Made by a program: the position numbers and the translations under genes
The notes under the pieces: model-generated
Told to the model about the DNA's origin: nothing
Seen by the model: the letters and a program-made list of their open reading frames with translations, nothing else
Databases searched by the model: none
Origin: Deuterostichococcus epilithicus
Taxonomy: Eukaryota > Chlorophyta > Trebouxiophyceae > Prasiolales > Stichococcaceae
Direction of reading: 5' to 3'
Length of the DNA stretch: 64,000 nt
Assembly (NCBI GenBank): GCA_033439295.1
Contig: JAVTLE010000011.1
Span: forward strand, 1,798,082-1,862,081
Part shown: positions 1-10,541 of the stretch, piece by piece
How positions within the stretch are numbered: position 1 is the first letter of the stretch
Layout of the letters: each line of letters starts with the position of its first letter

Positions 1-394
1 CCTCCACCTGGAGCAGAGAGAGCACTACTGGGCAGGGCACTTGCATGAACAACGGAGCAGGTCGGTCCACATCATGAGCATTTGCGAGGACATCAGCAGA
101 TAACATATCCGCCTGTCAGCGAACGTGTAGTAACGTTTTCAGACCGTCCAGAACAGCTTTGATCCGCCAACATGCCTCTGCAAGCGAGCGCTCCAGCTGC
201 TCGGGGGACACCTACGCCAGGAGCTCTGCCGACTCTTGCTCCAAACCAAACTGTCGAGATGTACCGAACAGACGGCAGGACCACGATGTGAGGCCGTGCA
301 CCTCAATAGGCGCGCCAGCTACCCGGGCGCCGCCTCCGCCAGGCGCCTCCGCGCCACTTGCATATGTTCAGGCTGTCTGGAATACACAAGTTCG
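1..394. other. No gene seen; 3' flank of DAC-like gene
   Basis: Downstream of the minus-strand DAC-like gene. No reading frame here has homology that I recognise. The only structured content is a decayed copy of the last DAC exon at about 177-230, listed separately. Confidence 0.5.
177..230 (-). repeat. Decayed copy of DAC last exon, downstream of the gene
   Basis: Bases 177-230 align without gaps to 411-464 inside the last DAC exon, at about three quarters identity by eye. Shared stretches include gcgctccagct and gccagg. The copy lies beyond the stop codon and has no open frame of its own. Confidence 0.6.
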
Positions 395-1589
395 TTAAAA
401 GAACCGCACCTCTGTGAGCAGGCGCTCCAGCTCCTCGGGCGGCATCTCTGCCAGGCGCTTGGCCATCACCGCCTCCTCATAGTCCTCCAGCTGCTTCACA
501 TACGTCATGTCCTGCGGTGGAGGAGAGTTCAGGCAGATGTGCACACAGGCTCTCTTCACGTTCCGACGAAATTGTGACCAGTGCTGGTATCGGCCTTCAT
601 GGTCCTCCAGCTGCTTCACAAACCGTCACGTCCTGTGCATGACCGAGTACGAGGTGTTGTAAGGCCGTCTGCATTCTGCTTCGCTCTCTTGGCAGACGTG
701 TGGTCAGGATTGCAGTCAGATATGTCGTTCTGCCCTGCCACGCGTGCCTTGACAGGCACGCTCCAACCGCCTTGCGAACCAGCCGCTTCATAAGGTCGCA
801 ACCTGCAGGCTCTTGAGTAGGAGTATCCCTTGCCCTTACCTACAACCCAAATTGTAGCACAGGTCCTCTCCGCTGGCTGCTCATCTTGATATACAATTAC
901 AGCATTGGCATTGACGAGAGGCACACCGTCAGTGAGTTTTACCTTGTTGGCGACACGAAAGATGTAGGTGGAGATGTAGCCGATGCAGATGCCGAAAAAC
1001 ACAATGAGCTGCACCGCATTGCCCGCCGTCCCCGGCTCCACGCCAGCTGCCTGTACACCTCACAGCGCACGCAATCAGCAACATGCCGAAAGGCCAGCTG
1101 TCTCACGTCTTCCATAGTCAGAGGGGTGTCCTAGTGTGCAGCTGCCGCTCCAAATGGGAGGTCATGCACTGCGAATCTTGCACTGCTGCTGCCTGCGGAA
1201 CATCATAATGTCTCAACCGACCTGCAGCCCGTAGTAGAGCGCGTAGCCGAACGCGATGAGGCCCACGCCCAGCAAGATGATGTCCTTCCGCGAGTAGCCA
1301 AACTCGGTGTTCTTCTGTGTGAAGCAAGCAAAACCATGTCAAACCTAGATACCCTGTTGGTGTTCTTCTGTGTGAAGCAACCAACAACATGTCAAGCGTC
1401 AGATCCTCTGGCATGCACGGCATATTTGCATGCGTCTTGACTCGTCGAGCTCAGCTCGGAAGTCATTAACACCACCTCCGCAGGTTTGTTGCCATCTGCT
1501 GACGCCCGCACGCCGAGCGAGCCGCGCTGCTGTCTGGCGCCACTGCAGCTGCTGAACCGCCCCAAGGAGCAGCCTTCTTGCGAAGCCAA
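395..1589 (-). CDS. DAC: DUF3007 / DAC-like chloroplast protein (cytochrome b6f accumulation)
   Basis: Four exons read on the minus strand: 1589-1476, 1314-1222, 1050-943 and 511-395. All junctions are phase 0, giving 142 residues. Residues 1-38 look like a plastid transit peptide, Ser/Arg/Gly-rich and ending near GVRASADG. Two membrane segments follow: DIILLGVGLIAFGYALYYGL and VQLIVFFGICIGYISTYIF. Then comes the family signature MTYVKQLEDYEEAVMAKRL. This matches the DUF3007 proteins of cyanobacteria and plastids; the Arabidopsis member DAC is needed to accumulate the cytochrome b6f complex in thylakoids. Order, spacing and length fit the family. It is divergent from PLGG1, with about 750 bases between starts. 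The start at 1589 was chosen because it opens the transit-peptide frame. An additional upstream exon cannot be excluded. Confidence 0.82.
601..637 (-). repeat. Decayed copy of DAC last-exon 5' end, in intron 3
   Basis: Bases 601-637 repeat 481-517, including gtcctccagctgcttcaca. They lie in the intron just before the real last exon. Read on the minus strand the copy keeps the exon start but is frameshifted. Confidence 0.75.
1305..1396. repeat. Tandem duplication of the DAC exon 2 acceptor region
   Basis: The stretch ggtgttcttctgtgtgaagc occurs at about 1306-1325 and again at about 1359-1378, each followed by a related AC-rich tail ending in catgtcaa. The duplicated unit covers the start of exon 2 (at 1314) and its acceptor, so a second acceptor-like site sits about 50 bases upstream in the intron. 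Confidence 0.7.
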
Positions 1590-2335
1590 TGGAGAACACG
1601 GTGAGTCAGTGCTGGCTGATGCCGCATTTGAATTGCCAGACTCATTGCCGCCACCGTGCAGCAGTTATATAGCAGAATGTCCTGGATATTGACTGTTCAC
1701 GTATGCGTGCGTGCGAAAACCAGTCAAGCATGACGTCCGCACCCTACCTGTGGGTGCGCTGAATGGCTGCGACGTCAATCGACAGCACACCAGACTTGGC
1801 CTGTTGCATGTTGCTGCCACAACTGCCCGCCTGTGGCCTGCGCTGCCTACAGCTGGTGCATAGGTGCAGCCTGTGACGCTTATTGAGCTCGAGAACAGAG
1901 CCTGCATGGCTGCAGCCTTGTGTACTGCGCAATACCAGAACAGCAGCTCGATCGGTGGTTTGCACGTATGCGTACGAGAGTCTGCAGTCAACGCCGGCGT
2001 CAAATAAGCGACCGGATCTGACTGGAAAACGTGCGAATGCTGTTAGAGTGCGAACGCGACAAGAGACCAGCGTATCAGGCAGGCACACGTGGCAACTGCT
2101 CGGATGCCACATGCAGCTATTGTGCAGGTTTCCCAGCCGCCTGCTTCTTCATCGACGTCCGAAAGAGTGCACAGGTTGCAGCGATCAATTTGCACCGATC
2201 ACTCTACACTCTTTGCATCCCACAAAGTTCAAGGTGGTGGCGACGCCGCACGCATCCCCTTGGCAACGAGCACCACTGCCCAGACCTTCGATATGTAGAA
2301 GCCACTCGCAGCAGCGCCAAGCGTAACATCCCCTG
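1590..2335. promoter_or_regulatory. Divergent intergenic region, DAC / PLGG1
   Basis: About 750 bases lie between the two outward-facing starts and must hold both promoters. It may also hold an unrecognised 5' exon for the PLGG1 transit peptide. The open frame on the plus strand at 1883-2326 has no recognisable similarity. Confidence 0.4.
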
Positions 2336-4559
2336 ATGCTGAGTGCATGGCGGTCGACGGCGAAGCCATGGGCGCAGCTCGCTGGGGGTATTACGGCACT
2401 GCTTGCGGCAGACTATGCATGCCAGCTTGTGTGTGGCGCAGCTGGCATACGCTTCCCGCCGGCTCTGATTGGTGAGCTGCCTGCATCTTGGTCCGGTCAC
2501 AGTTCATCTCGATGACCACGTTTGCGCCGGCTGTCTGCTGCGGGACAAGGGCACATGACGCAGGTTGCGTGGAACTCGCAGGCATGTTTCTGCTCGTCGC
2601 CGCGCTGTTGATTGATCAAGCGGCAGGCGAGAGGGTGCACGGCTGGTTTTCGCCAGCGCTCGACTGGGTGCAGCGCTGGATGGCGCTGTTCTACTCGCCC
2701 TTCCTGGTGGCGCTGCCCCTCAACGCCGCCGGCCTTCTAGGCAAGCTGCCCAGGTTGGATAACGTTAACAGCATGCCTTCCTGCAAGACGGGGTCAGCCC
2801 CCATGCATGCTGCGTGATGCAGACCTCGAGGAGTCGCACCAGGGGCCTCAAGGCACGCGCCATGATGAATGCCGCAGGCCCGCAGCTGCCGCAGCTGCTG
2901 CTGCTGCTTGTCGCGGGCGTGGTTGTCAACATGGCGGCGACGGGGCAGGTGGTCATGGCAATCCAGCGGCGGGCGGCGGCAGGCCAGCCGCAGCGCAAGG
3001 CGGACGACCCTGATGTGGAGGCACCCCCGGCGGCAAAAGCGGACACCGCCTCGGCTGCTGACGCGGCTGCGTTGCCCGCCGTGCCGAAGCCCGCTCTGGC
3101 AGCGGCGTGGGGTGAGTGCTGGCGGTGGAGGCTGTGTGCTCGCCCTCGTCAGCTGTGCCCTGAGAGAACTGCGCAGCAGGGCCAGCATCCGAAGGATGAT
3201 GCACTGGCGCGCCGCTGCGCCCGTGCAGGAGCGCTGGCGCTGGCCGCCTTTGCTGGGCTCCAGCTTCGGCCCGGCGGCCCGCACGCGGCGCACTGCGGCG
3301 CGGCGGCGCTGCTGGCCGCCACTGTCTTGGGCTACGTCGGCGGTGCCGCGCTGCCGCCGCGGGCGCAGGCCTACCTGCAGCCCGTGGCGGTGTGCCTAGC
3401 GGCCAACGCTGCGGCGGCGGCGGTGGGGTACGCGAGGCGGCAGAGCCACCTAGATGTGCTGCATGACTACATCAGCGAGGTGGAGACCTTTAGAACTCAG
3501 GTCTGTTGTCAACATCTTTGAGCAAAGGTTGAACCTTTCGAAACTGGGGTTGTGTTGTCACCTCCGCCTACTGCGTCTTTACTGAAGTCCTTATTTAACA
3601 AGCCTGCTGCTGGCAGGGCGGCGGCGGCAGCTGGTTGCTCAAATTCCTGGGCGTCATCATCCTCAGCTTCGGTTTCCGCCTGTTTGAGCGGCGGCGGCTC
3701 ATCGCGCGGCACGCAGCCGCGATCCTGGGCGGCGTGGCTTTCTCAGTCGCGATCTCGCTCTTTGGCACAGCCGCAGCCGGCAGGCTTCTGCGGCTGCCAC
3801 CAGGTCCATGCAGCACTGGAAACGCACCAGCTCACGCAACCAAGCCCACAATGAGCCGATGCTGTTCCTTCATCGCCAGTGCAGAGCCTGTCATCTGGTG
3901 ATCCTCGCAGCCTCTGCAGAGGTGGCCAGGTCGCTGGTGCTGCGTTCATTCCTGGCGTCGCTGTGTGCGCACCCTCATCGCATGTTGTTCCTGACAGCTC
4001 AACAGCCTTTTCAACCACCCTGCAGAGGTGGTCCGGGCGCTGGTGCCACGCTCAGTCACGGCAGCGCTGGCGCTGCCGATCGCGGAGGGCTTAGGGGCGC
4101 CGCTCGCAGTCACTGCCGCCGCCGTCGTGTGCACGGGTGCGGCATTGGGCGTGCTTACAACTGCTTGACCGCGAGTCACAGAACGACTGCTCTACACGGC
4201 CGTGCAGCGGCGGAGGCTCAGTTGCACCTGATGCTCGTGTGTCAGGAAGTCTTGTGCAGGCATACTCCGAGGCTGCTCGAGGCGACAGGACGCGATGTCT
4301 GACGGTGCAACACACTGCAGGTGTGCTGGGTGCCAGCATGGCGCGGCCGCTGCTGGACAGGACCGGGTGCACCGACCCGCTGGCGCGTGGCATCGCCGCC
4401 GCCGCCAGCGCGCACGGCATGGCGACGGCGGCGCTGGGCTCGGCCGAGCCTGAGGCACTGCCGTTTGCTGCGCTGGGATACGCCCTGGCGGGCATCACGG
4501 CAAGCCTCGTGTGCGCGGCGCCGCCGGTGCGGCAGCTGCTGCTGGCCATCACAGGGTGA
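2336..4559 (+). CDS. PLGG1: PLGG1-like plastidial glycolate/glycerate translocator (LrgA-LrgB fusion)
   Basis: Exons 2336-2471, 2582-2740, 2878-3111, 3229-3479 (or to 3500), 3617-3803, 4026-4136 and 4321-4559. All phases agree, giving about 438 residues. The N-terminal half is LrgA-like (GIRFPPALIG, then MFLLVAALLI and a WMALFYSPFLVALPL helix). The C-terminal half is LrgB-like, with conserved ARGIAAAASAHGMATAALGS, EPEALPFAALGYALAG and a final VRQLLLAITG at the stop, exactly where plant PLGG1 ends. The family exchanges glycolate and glycerate across the inner chloroplast envelope in photorespiration. Intron 2 uses a GC donor (ctag/gcaagc), the only choice that keeps phase. The start at 2336 follows an in-frame stop and gives almost no transit peptide, so a 5' exon is probably missing. 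Confidence 0.88.
3906..3965 (+). repeat. Decayed copy of PLGG1 exon 6
   Basis: The segment beginning cctctgcagaggtggccagg, read in the exon frame, gives EVARSLVLRSFLASL. The real exon 6 at 4026 gives EVVRALVPRSVTAALAL. The acceptor cag is preserved. The copy lies in the intron about 110 bases upstream of the true exon. Confidence 0.75.
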
Positions 4560-5317
4560 GTTTCTGTTGGATATCATCTGGGGGCGTGAAATGTTCTGGC
4601 AGGCGGCAGGGTGGGGCATGTTGCAACTGGCAGTGAATTTGTGCTCGTTGCCGTGTGCTTGCAACAAAATTTGGTGTTCGATTTTGTAAATTGGTGTCCA
4701 TCTTCTGTGAAGGTCGTGAGGCAAATTCTGGAGGGAAGCTAGATATATGCGGGGTCGGAGATAGTCCACAGCGAGACGTACCTTGATATTTAAAATACAA
4801 TGAAACCATTCTAAACGCGAGTAACGGATAGGTCTCACACATATACAGGCGCAGTGCCCGCCTTGATGTCCAAGCACCGTTTAGCAGCAAACTTTAGAAC
4901 TTCAGCGGCTGTCTTGCAGCATAAGCATCCAGAAGCCGCCATTGCCAACCCAGTAGAATCAGTAGTCGCTACAAGACGATGGGACACAGAAGAGAGGTCC
5001 AGATAAGACCCTGGCCTCTTGGCCACTCAGAATGCCTTCAAGAGTACAGGCCTGCCATAACTGCACCCTTCAAGCCAACTGTAGCAGAGCATCCACCCGC
5101 ACAAGGTGTCGAAGCCAAAGAAGACAGGCTTGTAGTGCTGCAGCCTGCCGCTGGGGCCTGCTGTGGCTTGACCTCCCCTTGTGGTAGCTGTCCACCGCCT
5201 GCAGCCTGGTACCGAGGCGTCATATGGCCGCCACATCCCGCTCCAGTCAGGCACTCACACTGCCGGCTTCCTGTTGGCCTGCAGAGCCGCCACAGCGGCT
5301 GTGAAGAAAGCTCTTGC
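4560..5317. other. Convergent intergenic region, PLGG1 / ISU1
   Basis: Both flanking genes end here. It includes a more AT-rich patch at about 4660-4830, which may hold PLGG1 polyadenylation signals. No coding potential that I recognise. Confidence 0.4.
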
Positions 5318-6184
5318 TCAGGCGGTGGCCGCCTGAGCCTCGGTCTCCTTAAGCTTGCCCGCGCTCTTGGCGCGCCAGTCCTTGACCGCTGCCTGCGATT
5401 GGGCACATCGTGTCAGACGAGCAGCACGTCTGATCCAGCGAGCATGTAATGCGGTGGGAGTGGAGGCTGTATCCTCATGCAAACAATGTTATGTGTTTTG
5501 CAGAGTTCGCGCACTTGTATGGCGTCCTGGGCCAACATTGAGCAATGGAGTTTCACGGGCGGCAGGTTGAGGTGCTTTGCGACGTCCCTGCGCAACATGG
5601 AAAATACGGCAATATGGAACATGTTAATGATTTAACAAAACACTTCGACACACGCATGGGAGTAGAAGGGTGAGACTGAGCCCCCAAGCGTGGCAAGCTA
5701 CTGAGGCGCCACATGCCAGGCTGCCAAGCGGCCGCACCCGTTAGTGATCTTCAGAGCTTCATCCACCGTCTTGCCCTTCACCCTGCACAGGTACACGTTG
5801 CATGAATATGTCAGCACCTCGTCCGCCCAGCTACCCTTCACCATGCATGCCGCACAGACATATTTGGGGTGCCGCAGCAGTCGAATGGTCGTCCGCTGAT
5901 TCACGCACTTGCTGCAAGCTATATTCATTGCACTGCCGCACAGCTTGCTTCTGATGCACTCCTCCTCCAGTGTCGATCTTGCAGGGTGGCCAGCTGGTGG
6001 ACAAGCACCGCACCACTCGGTGGCCACGCTGCTGCTGGCGATGGCGGATCCACAGCCAAAGGTCTTAAAGCACGACTCGATGATGCGTCCGTCATCATCC
6101 ACCTGCGTTGGACGGACAACAAAGCTGCTGGGACATGCCCAAGGTGGGTAAGCTGGTGCTATGTGCACTTCGGTCCAACAGGGC

Positions 6185-6229
<45 letters not shown>

Positions 6230-6859
6230 GATGCGCCAGGCTGGTGCACGCAATGCAGAACTTTGGTCAACAGGCTGCCCGCACGCAGGAGCAGAGCCTC
6301 ACCCGCAGCTGCAGCTTCATGACATCACCGCACGCCGGCGCGCCGACCAGCCCCGTGCCCACGTCCGCGTCGTTCTTGTTGAAAGATCCCACGTTGCGCG
6401 GGTTGTCGTAGTGGTCCACCACCTGCAGGAGTCAGCACCGTAAAGTGGACAGATGCTGTGCACGCAGGCATCAGAGACGGAGACTTGGCACAGTCCCAGC
6501 TTGCGTGCGAATCGGGGGCAACCCAATGTGAGAGCATTGCAACATGCCCCGCCTGGGACGCATGCATTCAGCAGCCACGCGAACTGAACACAGCAGCACA
6601 AACCAAGTGACGACATGCACAAGTGGGAACTTCTAAGTTCCGAGCTGACGTGCTTGCATGCTCCTGCCACACTCCTCCTCTGCCTATCATCGTCCCAAAT
6701 AAACACTAAGTTTCAGTCCAGAGCTGCTCAAGCAGAATGTTGAGTGCTCACGTTCTCGTGGTACCCGCGCTGGGCGACCGTGCTGGCGCTGGCGAGTGTC
6801 GCCCGCTGCGCCGTGGCGCTTGTGCGCACGAGAACGTTGCGCATCGCCGCAAGCGCCAT
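5318..6859 (-). CDS. ISU1: Mitochondrial iron-sulfur cluster assembly scaffold (ISCU/ISU1)
   Basis: Six exons on the minus strand: 6859-6752, 6422-6303, 6102-6014, 5782-5738, 5587-5515 and 5392-5318. Together they make 169 residues with all phases matching. Residues 1-30 are a mitochondrial presequence, Arg/Ala/Ser-rich with no acidic residues. The mature start RGYHENVVDHYDNPRNVG is canonical. The three cluster-binding cysteines are present in GAPACGDVMKL, FGCGSAIASSS and KLHCSMLAQDAI. The LPPVK motif that binds the mitochondrial Hsp70/J-protein pair is intact. The protein is the scaffold on which NFS1-derived sulfur and iron form [2Fe-2S] clusters in the matrix. The C-terminal tail after VKDWRAK is short and alanine-rich. 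Intron 2 carries a CAG repeat and intron 3 a degenerate copy of exon 4. Confidence 0.95.
5808..5852 (-). repeat. Decayed copy of ISU1 exon 4
   Basis: On the minus strand this intronic stretch reads VKGSWADEVLTYS beside the true exon's VKGKTVDEALKIT. It sits about 30 bases upstream of exon 4 and has lost the clean acceptor. Confidence 0.65.
6188..6226. repeat. (CAG)13 microsatellite in ISU1 intron 2
   Basis: Thirteen uninterrupted CAG units on the plus strand, which is CTG in the transcript. The tract is inside an intron, so it is not translated. Confidence 0.97.
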
Positions 6860-7450
6860 GACTCTCCGCGCCTCTGCTGCTACTGCTCCAGAAACTTAAG
6901 TCCCTGGCGATGAGCGAGTTGCACGTTGTTCTCCTGCTGCTTTGAGAACGCGCAAGTTGTTGCAGTGTTGTACAGCTGTGCGAAAGGTGATATTGCTGGT
7001 ATGTCTGAAGCTCTGAACAACTCGTGCGCGAGCGCGGGGCTCGCTACGCTGCAGTGCTCCTCACTTCGTCATGCCCCCTGAGCCCTGACCCCGTTTGTTT
7101 TGTAAAACCCCAAATGCCGATGTGGCTGGTTCCATGGTGATGAATTTGCAAGTTTCGGCACCGCTTACGTCGAGTGTAGCCCACGAGCCGATTGTCCAAG
7201 CATCTACAGCACCGCTCTAGCCGCCTGGTAGCCGCCTGTCAGGCGCTCGATTGGATCGAGAAGCTGAGTGTGTCACAGATCACAGCTTTCGCTTGGACCT
7301 GTTTCGTGTGAGTGCCAGCACGACACACACCAGCCTGCGGAGGGTCTGGCAGCACCCGCAGCCTCTGTACACTCTGCTTCAATCACGCTTGCCGACGCCA
7401 CATCAGTGACTGCAAGCACCGACGGCGCCGTACTGGGAGGACCAACATCA
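6860..7450. promoter_or_regulatory. Divergent intergenic region, ISU1 / ZNF830-like
   Basis: About 590 bases between two outward-facing start codons. It must contain both promoters and 5' UTRs. No core motif stands out. Confidence 0.4.
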
Positions 7451-10111
7451 TGTCAGACCTGAAGAGTATGTTCGCTGCCGCAAAGGCGCAGCGAGGATCC
7501 TCAGCCCCGGTGAGGCGAACTCCATATTCCCCCTGCATGCGTTGCTGGCTGGCAGGCGCCTGCTGATGTAAGGCGCTGCGCATGATTGTAGCATTTGTTG
7601 TCATGGATTACCTGACATGGTCTATGGCATGACAGCCCTGCGCCTCCAATAGACCGCCAGCTACCGAACTTGACCTGCCTCTCATACACGTGTTCGCAGA
7701 CAAGGGAGCAGCTGCGGGCCTTGCGGGCGCAGAAGGCAACGGCGGCGGCAGCAGCGCCAAAGCCAAGGCCAAAGCCTGCGGCATCAGAGGCGGCGCCCGT
7801 AGCAGCACAGCCCAAGCCCGTGGGATCGCCGGCCCCGCCAGACAAGCGGATGCCGCCGCCGCCGCCTCGCCCGCCGGGGGTGCGCTGTTGCTTGCAACTG
7901 ATCATTGATCTGGGCATCAGGAATGGGGGCGGTGTGCGTGCCAGAAAACACACCTGTGTGACACACCTGGCAGCAAGTCGCACGCGCAGACACACGCCAT
8001 GGCCGGCATGATACAGCTGGCCATCCTGCACCGATGGGGTTATTTGGCCTGATACAACCCCGTTCTTATCTCGGCGATATGTCTCTGTGCAGGGCATGTC
8101 CCCATCTCCCAGCAGCCCGCGTGTTGCACACCATGCGCACGAGAGCCACGGCCGCCACGCGCCCTCAGCCGCCACAACGAGGTGTCAAAGCTGCATACGA
8201 GTGACTGTCGATGAGGCTGCATGCCACTCGGCTTTGACGAAGTGATGCCGCCAGCAGTGTGCCTTTTTCAGGCTTTCTGCTGCGGCCCTGGCATGGAGCT
8301 CGCTGCCGCAAGTAGGAGGCGCTCTCGTCAACCACCTGAAGCTTGACGTCTATCGGCTTGTCTGCTGACGCAGCGCCAGCGGTCTGCCAGCAAGCTTCTT
8401 TGATGGCGCCCCGGGGTCACCAGGCGGCCCCAACAACATCCATGGCGCACGCGACATGCCCGTCAGCGAGGTGCCCAGCATGAGGACGCTTGACGCACCG
8501 AGCTGCTGCAAGGCATTGCGCTCCAAGCCGCGTCAGCCTGCGGCGCTGTGCTGACTGCAGCAGCTGCCGCATGCAGGACGTCGGCACAGCGCGATGCAGC
8601 CCCCGCCCCTGTGACTGATGCCTCCCCTCCCTGCAGGTGGACGTGGGTCCTGCGGCGGACCTGCCGGCGGGGTTCTTTGACGCGGTGCGGGCAGGCACGC
8701 CACCCCGCGCCTCCAGCAGCGGCGACAGCGGCGGAGGCGGCGTGCTCGGCGGTGAGGCACAACATCGCTTCCTGCTTGCTCGGGGCCCACGCGCCCAGCA
8801 TGCACTGTGGTGTCACTGCACGCCCTCGTTGGGGACAATGCCGCCATGGCACATGTGGAAGGTGCTGCAGCTGTCGCCAGGCGACGGCCTGCGACCTGTG
8901 CAGGCAGCTCCTCATTGTGACCAGCGAATCTCGGATGCAGGCGGGCGCAGCGGTTCAGGCGGCCGCGGCGGCAGCCTGCCCCTGGCGGGCATGCGTGACA
9001 CCGCTATGAGCCAGCAAAAGGCGGGATCTGGTGCCGCGCCTGGCCCTGCGCTGCCGCCCACAGCAGCTGTGTCGGCCACAGCGCCCACCGCAGCCGTGCC
9101 TCCAGCAGCCGCGGCAGAGGCTGCGCCCAGCGGAGCTGCCGAGCCGCCAGGCGCCCTGCCAAAGGTGCGCTGCCAGCATCAGGGTCCGGCAGAGATAAGC
9201 CCCTGATGTCGACGCGAGGCCCCGACTGTCCTGCTGGGAAGCGGGACACACGTAGCTGCAAGGCGTACGCGCCGCTACAGAGTTCCCGAAACAGCTCGGC
9301 GCACCACCTCCCCTGCCGCTGCCCGCCGCCCCTGCTGGCTTGTCGAGGCCCATCCTGGAGGCGCTCTGCATGTTCTGTCCCGCAGGACTTTTTCGCCAAC
9401 CAGGCGGACGGCGCCAAGGCGCGGGGGGAGCCGCCGCCAAAGAAGCCCAAAAACGCGGCGGAGCAGGTGCAGGACTTTATGAAGTCGGTCGCCGGGGACG
9501 TGCGGGCGGCGGAGGCGGCGGAGGAGGCGGAGGCGGACGCGTTCGCGCAGGAGCGCGCCGAGCGGGAGGCCTTCGAGCAGAGGTGTGATTTGGGTTCATG
9601 ACCAAACTGATGTAGGGCCAGGAATAAGGGGAGGATGCATGCGGTGCTGTCTGCATCCTGATATATGCGAGCACCACACATCAGGTGGATGAGCTATTGA
9701 CGAGCTGGCGCAAGCATGCATCTCAGACGCATGTAGCCAGTGGGCGGAACATGATGCAGCCTCCTCGGCCGCCCTTCAGTCCCGCGCGTACTAGCAGCAA
9801 CGTCCATTCGACTGGCTACCGACAGGCAGCGGCTGGCACGGGTGGGGGCGCTGCGGCAGCAGAAGGCAGCTGCGAAGGCCGCAGCCGCCGCCGCGCCGCC
9901 GAGCGCGACCACCCTGGAGGGAGCGTCGAGTTCGGCAGCCACCGGCGGCCCGGACCCGGCAGCANTGGAGGCGGCGGCGGCACTGCAGCTGCCGCCGGCC
10001 GCCAGGAAGCGGGGACATCCGCAGGACGTGCTGGACAGCGCCTCTGACGAGGATGACGAGTCTGAGGAGGAGGATGCGGCGGCGCTGGACTGGCGGGCGA
10101 AGGCATTCTGA
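7451..10111 (+). CDS. ZNF830/CCDC16-like nuclear protein
   Basis: Exons 7451-7510, 7700-7879, 8093-8181, 8374-8470, 8637-8751, 8941-9164, 9386-9582 and 9826-10111. All phases match, giving 415 residues with one undefined base in the last exon. The N-terminus (TREQLRALRAQK) and the C-terminal half resemble ZNF830/CCDC16. The C-terminal part has an FFD-box region (DFFANQADGAKARGEPPPKK), a Glu/Ala-rich coiled coil with EREAFEQRQRLARVGALRQQ, an acidic stretch and a final LDWRAKAF. Animal and plant members are nuclear proteins linked to pre-mRNA splicing and genome stability. Two things are odd. I find no C2H2 zinc finger in any exon. There are three FFD-type motifs (LPASFFDG, LPAGFFDAV, DFFANQ) where I expect one. 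The middle is low-complexity Ala/Pro/Gly, so exon choice there is less certain. Confidence 0.62.
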
Positions 10112-10541
10112 CAACCTTGTTTCGACTTCAGCTTTTTTCAGCTTCTGCGTCGAGCGATGTCGCTGCCAGCACATGGGCTAGTCAGGTCTCGTGGTCGTGC
10201 CATTACGCTTTGCTGACGGATGTGAAAACTTTATAGCCGAGTTGAGCTGAGTCACACGGCAGGAGACACTGAGTCCAACTATTTTGGACTTAGTATCCCC
10301 TGCACGCGGCAAGTCAGGGGAGCAGCCAGTACAACCCAGCTTTCTCGCCACGTCCGTCAAGGCACCCACGTTTGGTGTTGCTGCCAACACGAGCTCCGCC
10401 GCGGGCGAGGTGCGGGGTCGCCATTCTCGCCCGCGATGCTTTTGCCACTGCACCCACTCGCAGCACACTGTTGCTGCGGCGTGCTCGCGGAAGCCTCCCT
10501 ACTGACACACTGACTTGATGGTCTCGAGGCTGAAATCGATG
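10112..10541. other. Convergent intergenic region with palindromic element
   Basis: Separates the stop of the ZNF830-like gene from the stop of the Raf-like kinase. It holds the imperfect inverted repeat at 10262-10300, described separately, and nothing else recognisable. Confidence 0.5.
10262..10300. repeat. Palindromic element, copy 1
   Basis: The right arm TTGGACTTAGTATCCCC (10284-10300) pairs with 10262-10278 across a 5-base loop, with three mismatches. The right arm matches that of the element at 46819-46853 in 16 of 17 bases. Here it lies in the 3' flank shared by two convergent genes. Confidence 0.8.

Noticed and set aside
5317-5337. Perfect 9-bp hairpin over the ISU1 stop codon
   Set aside because: It arises from Ala/Gln codons in a GC-rich tail and is too short to single out from chance at this base composition.
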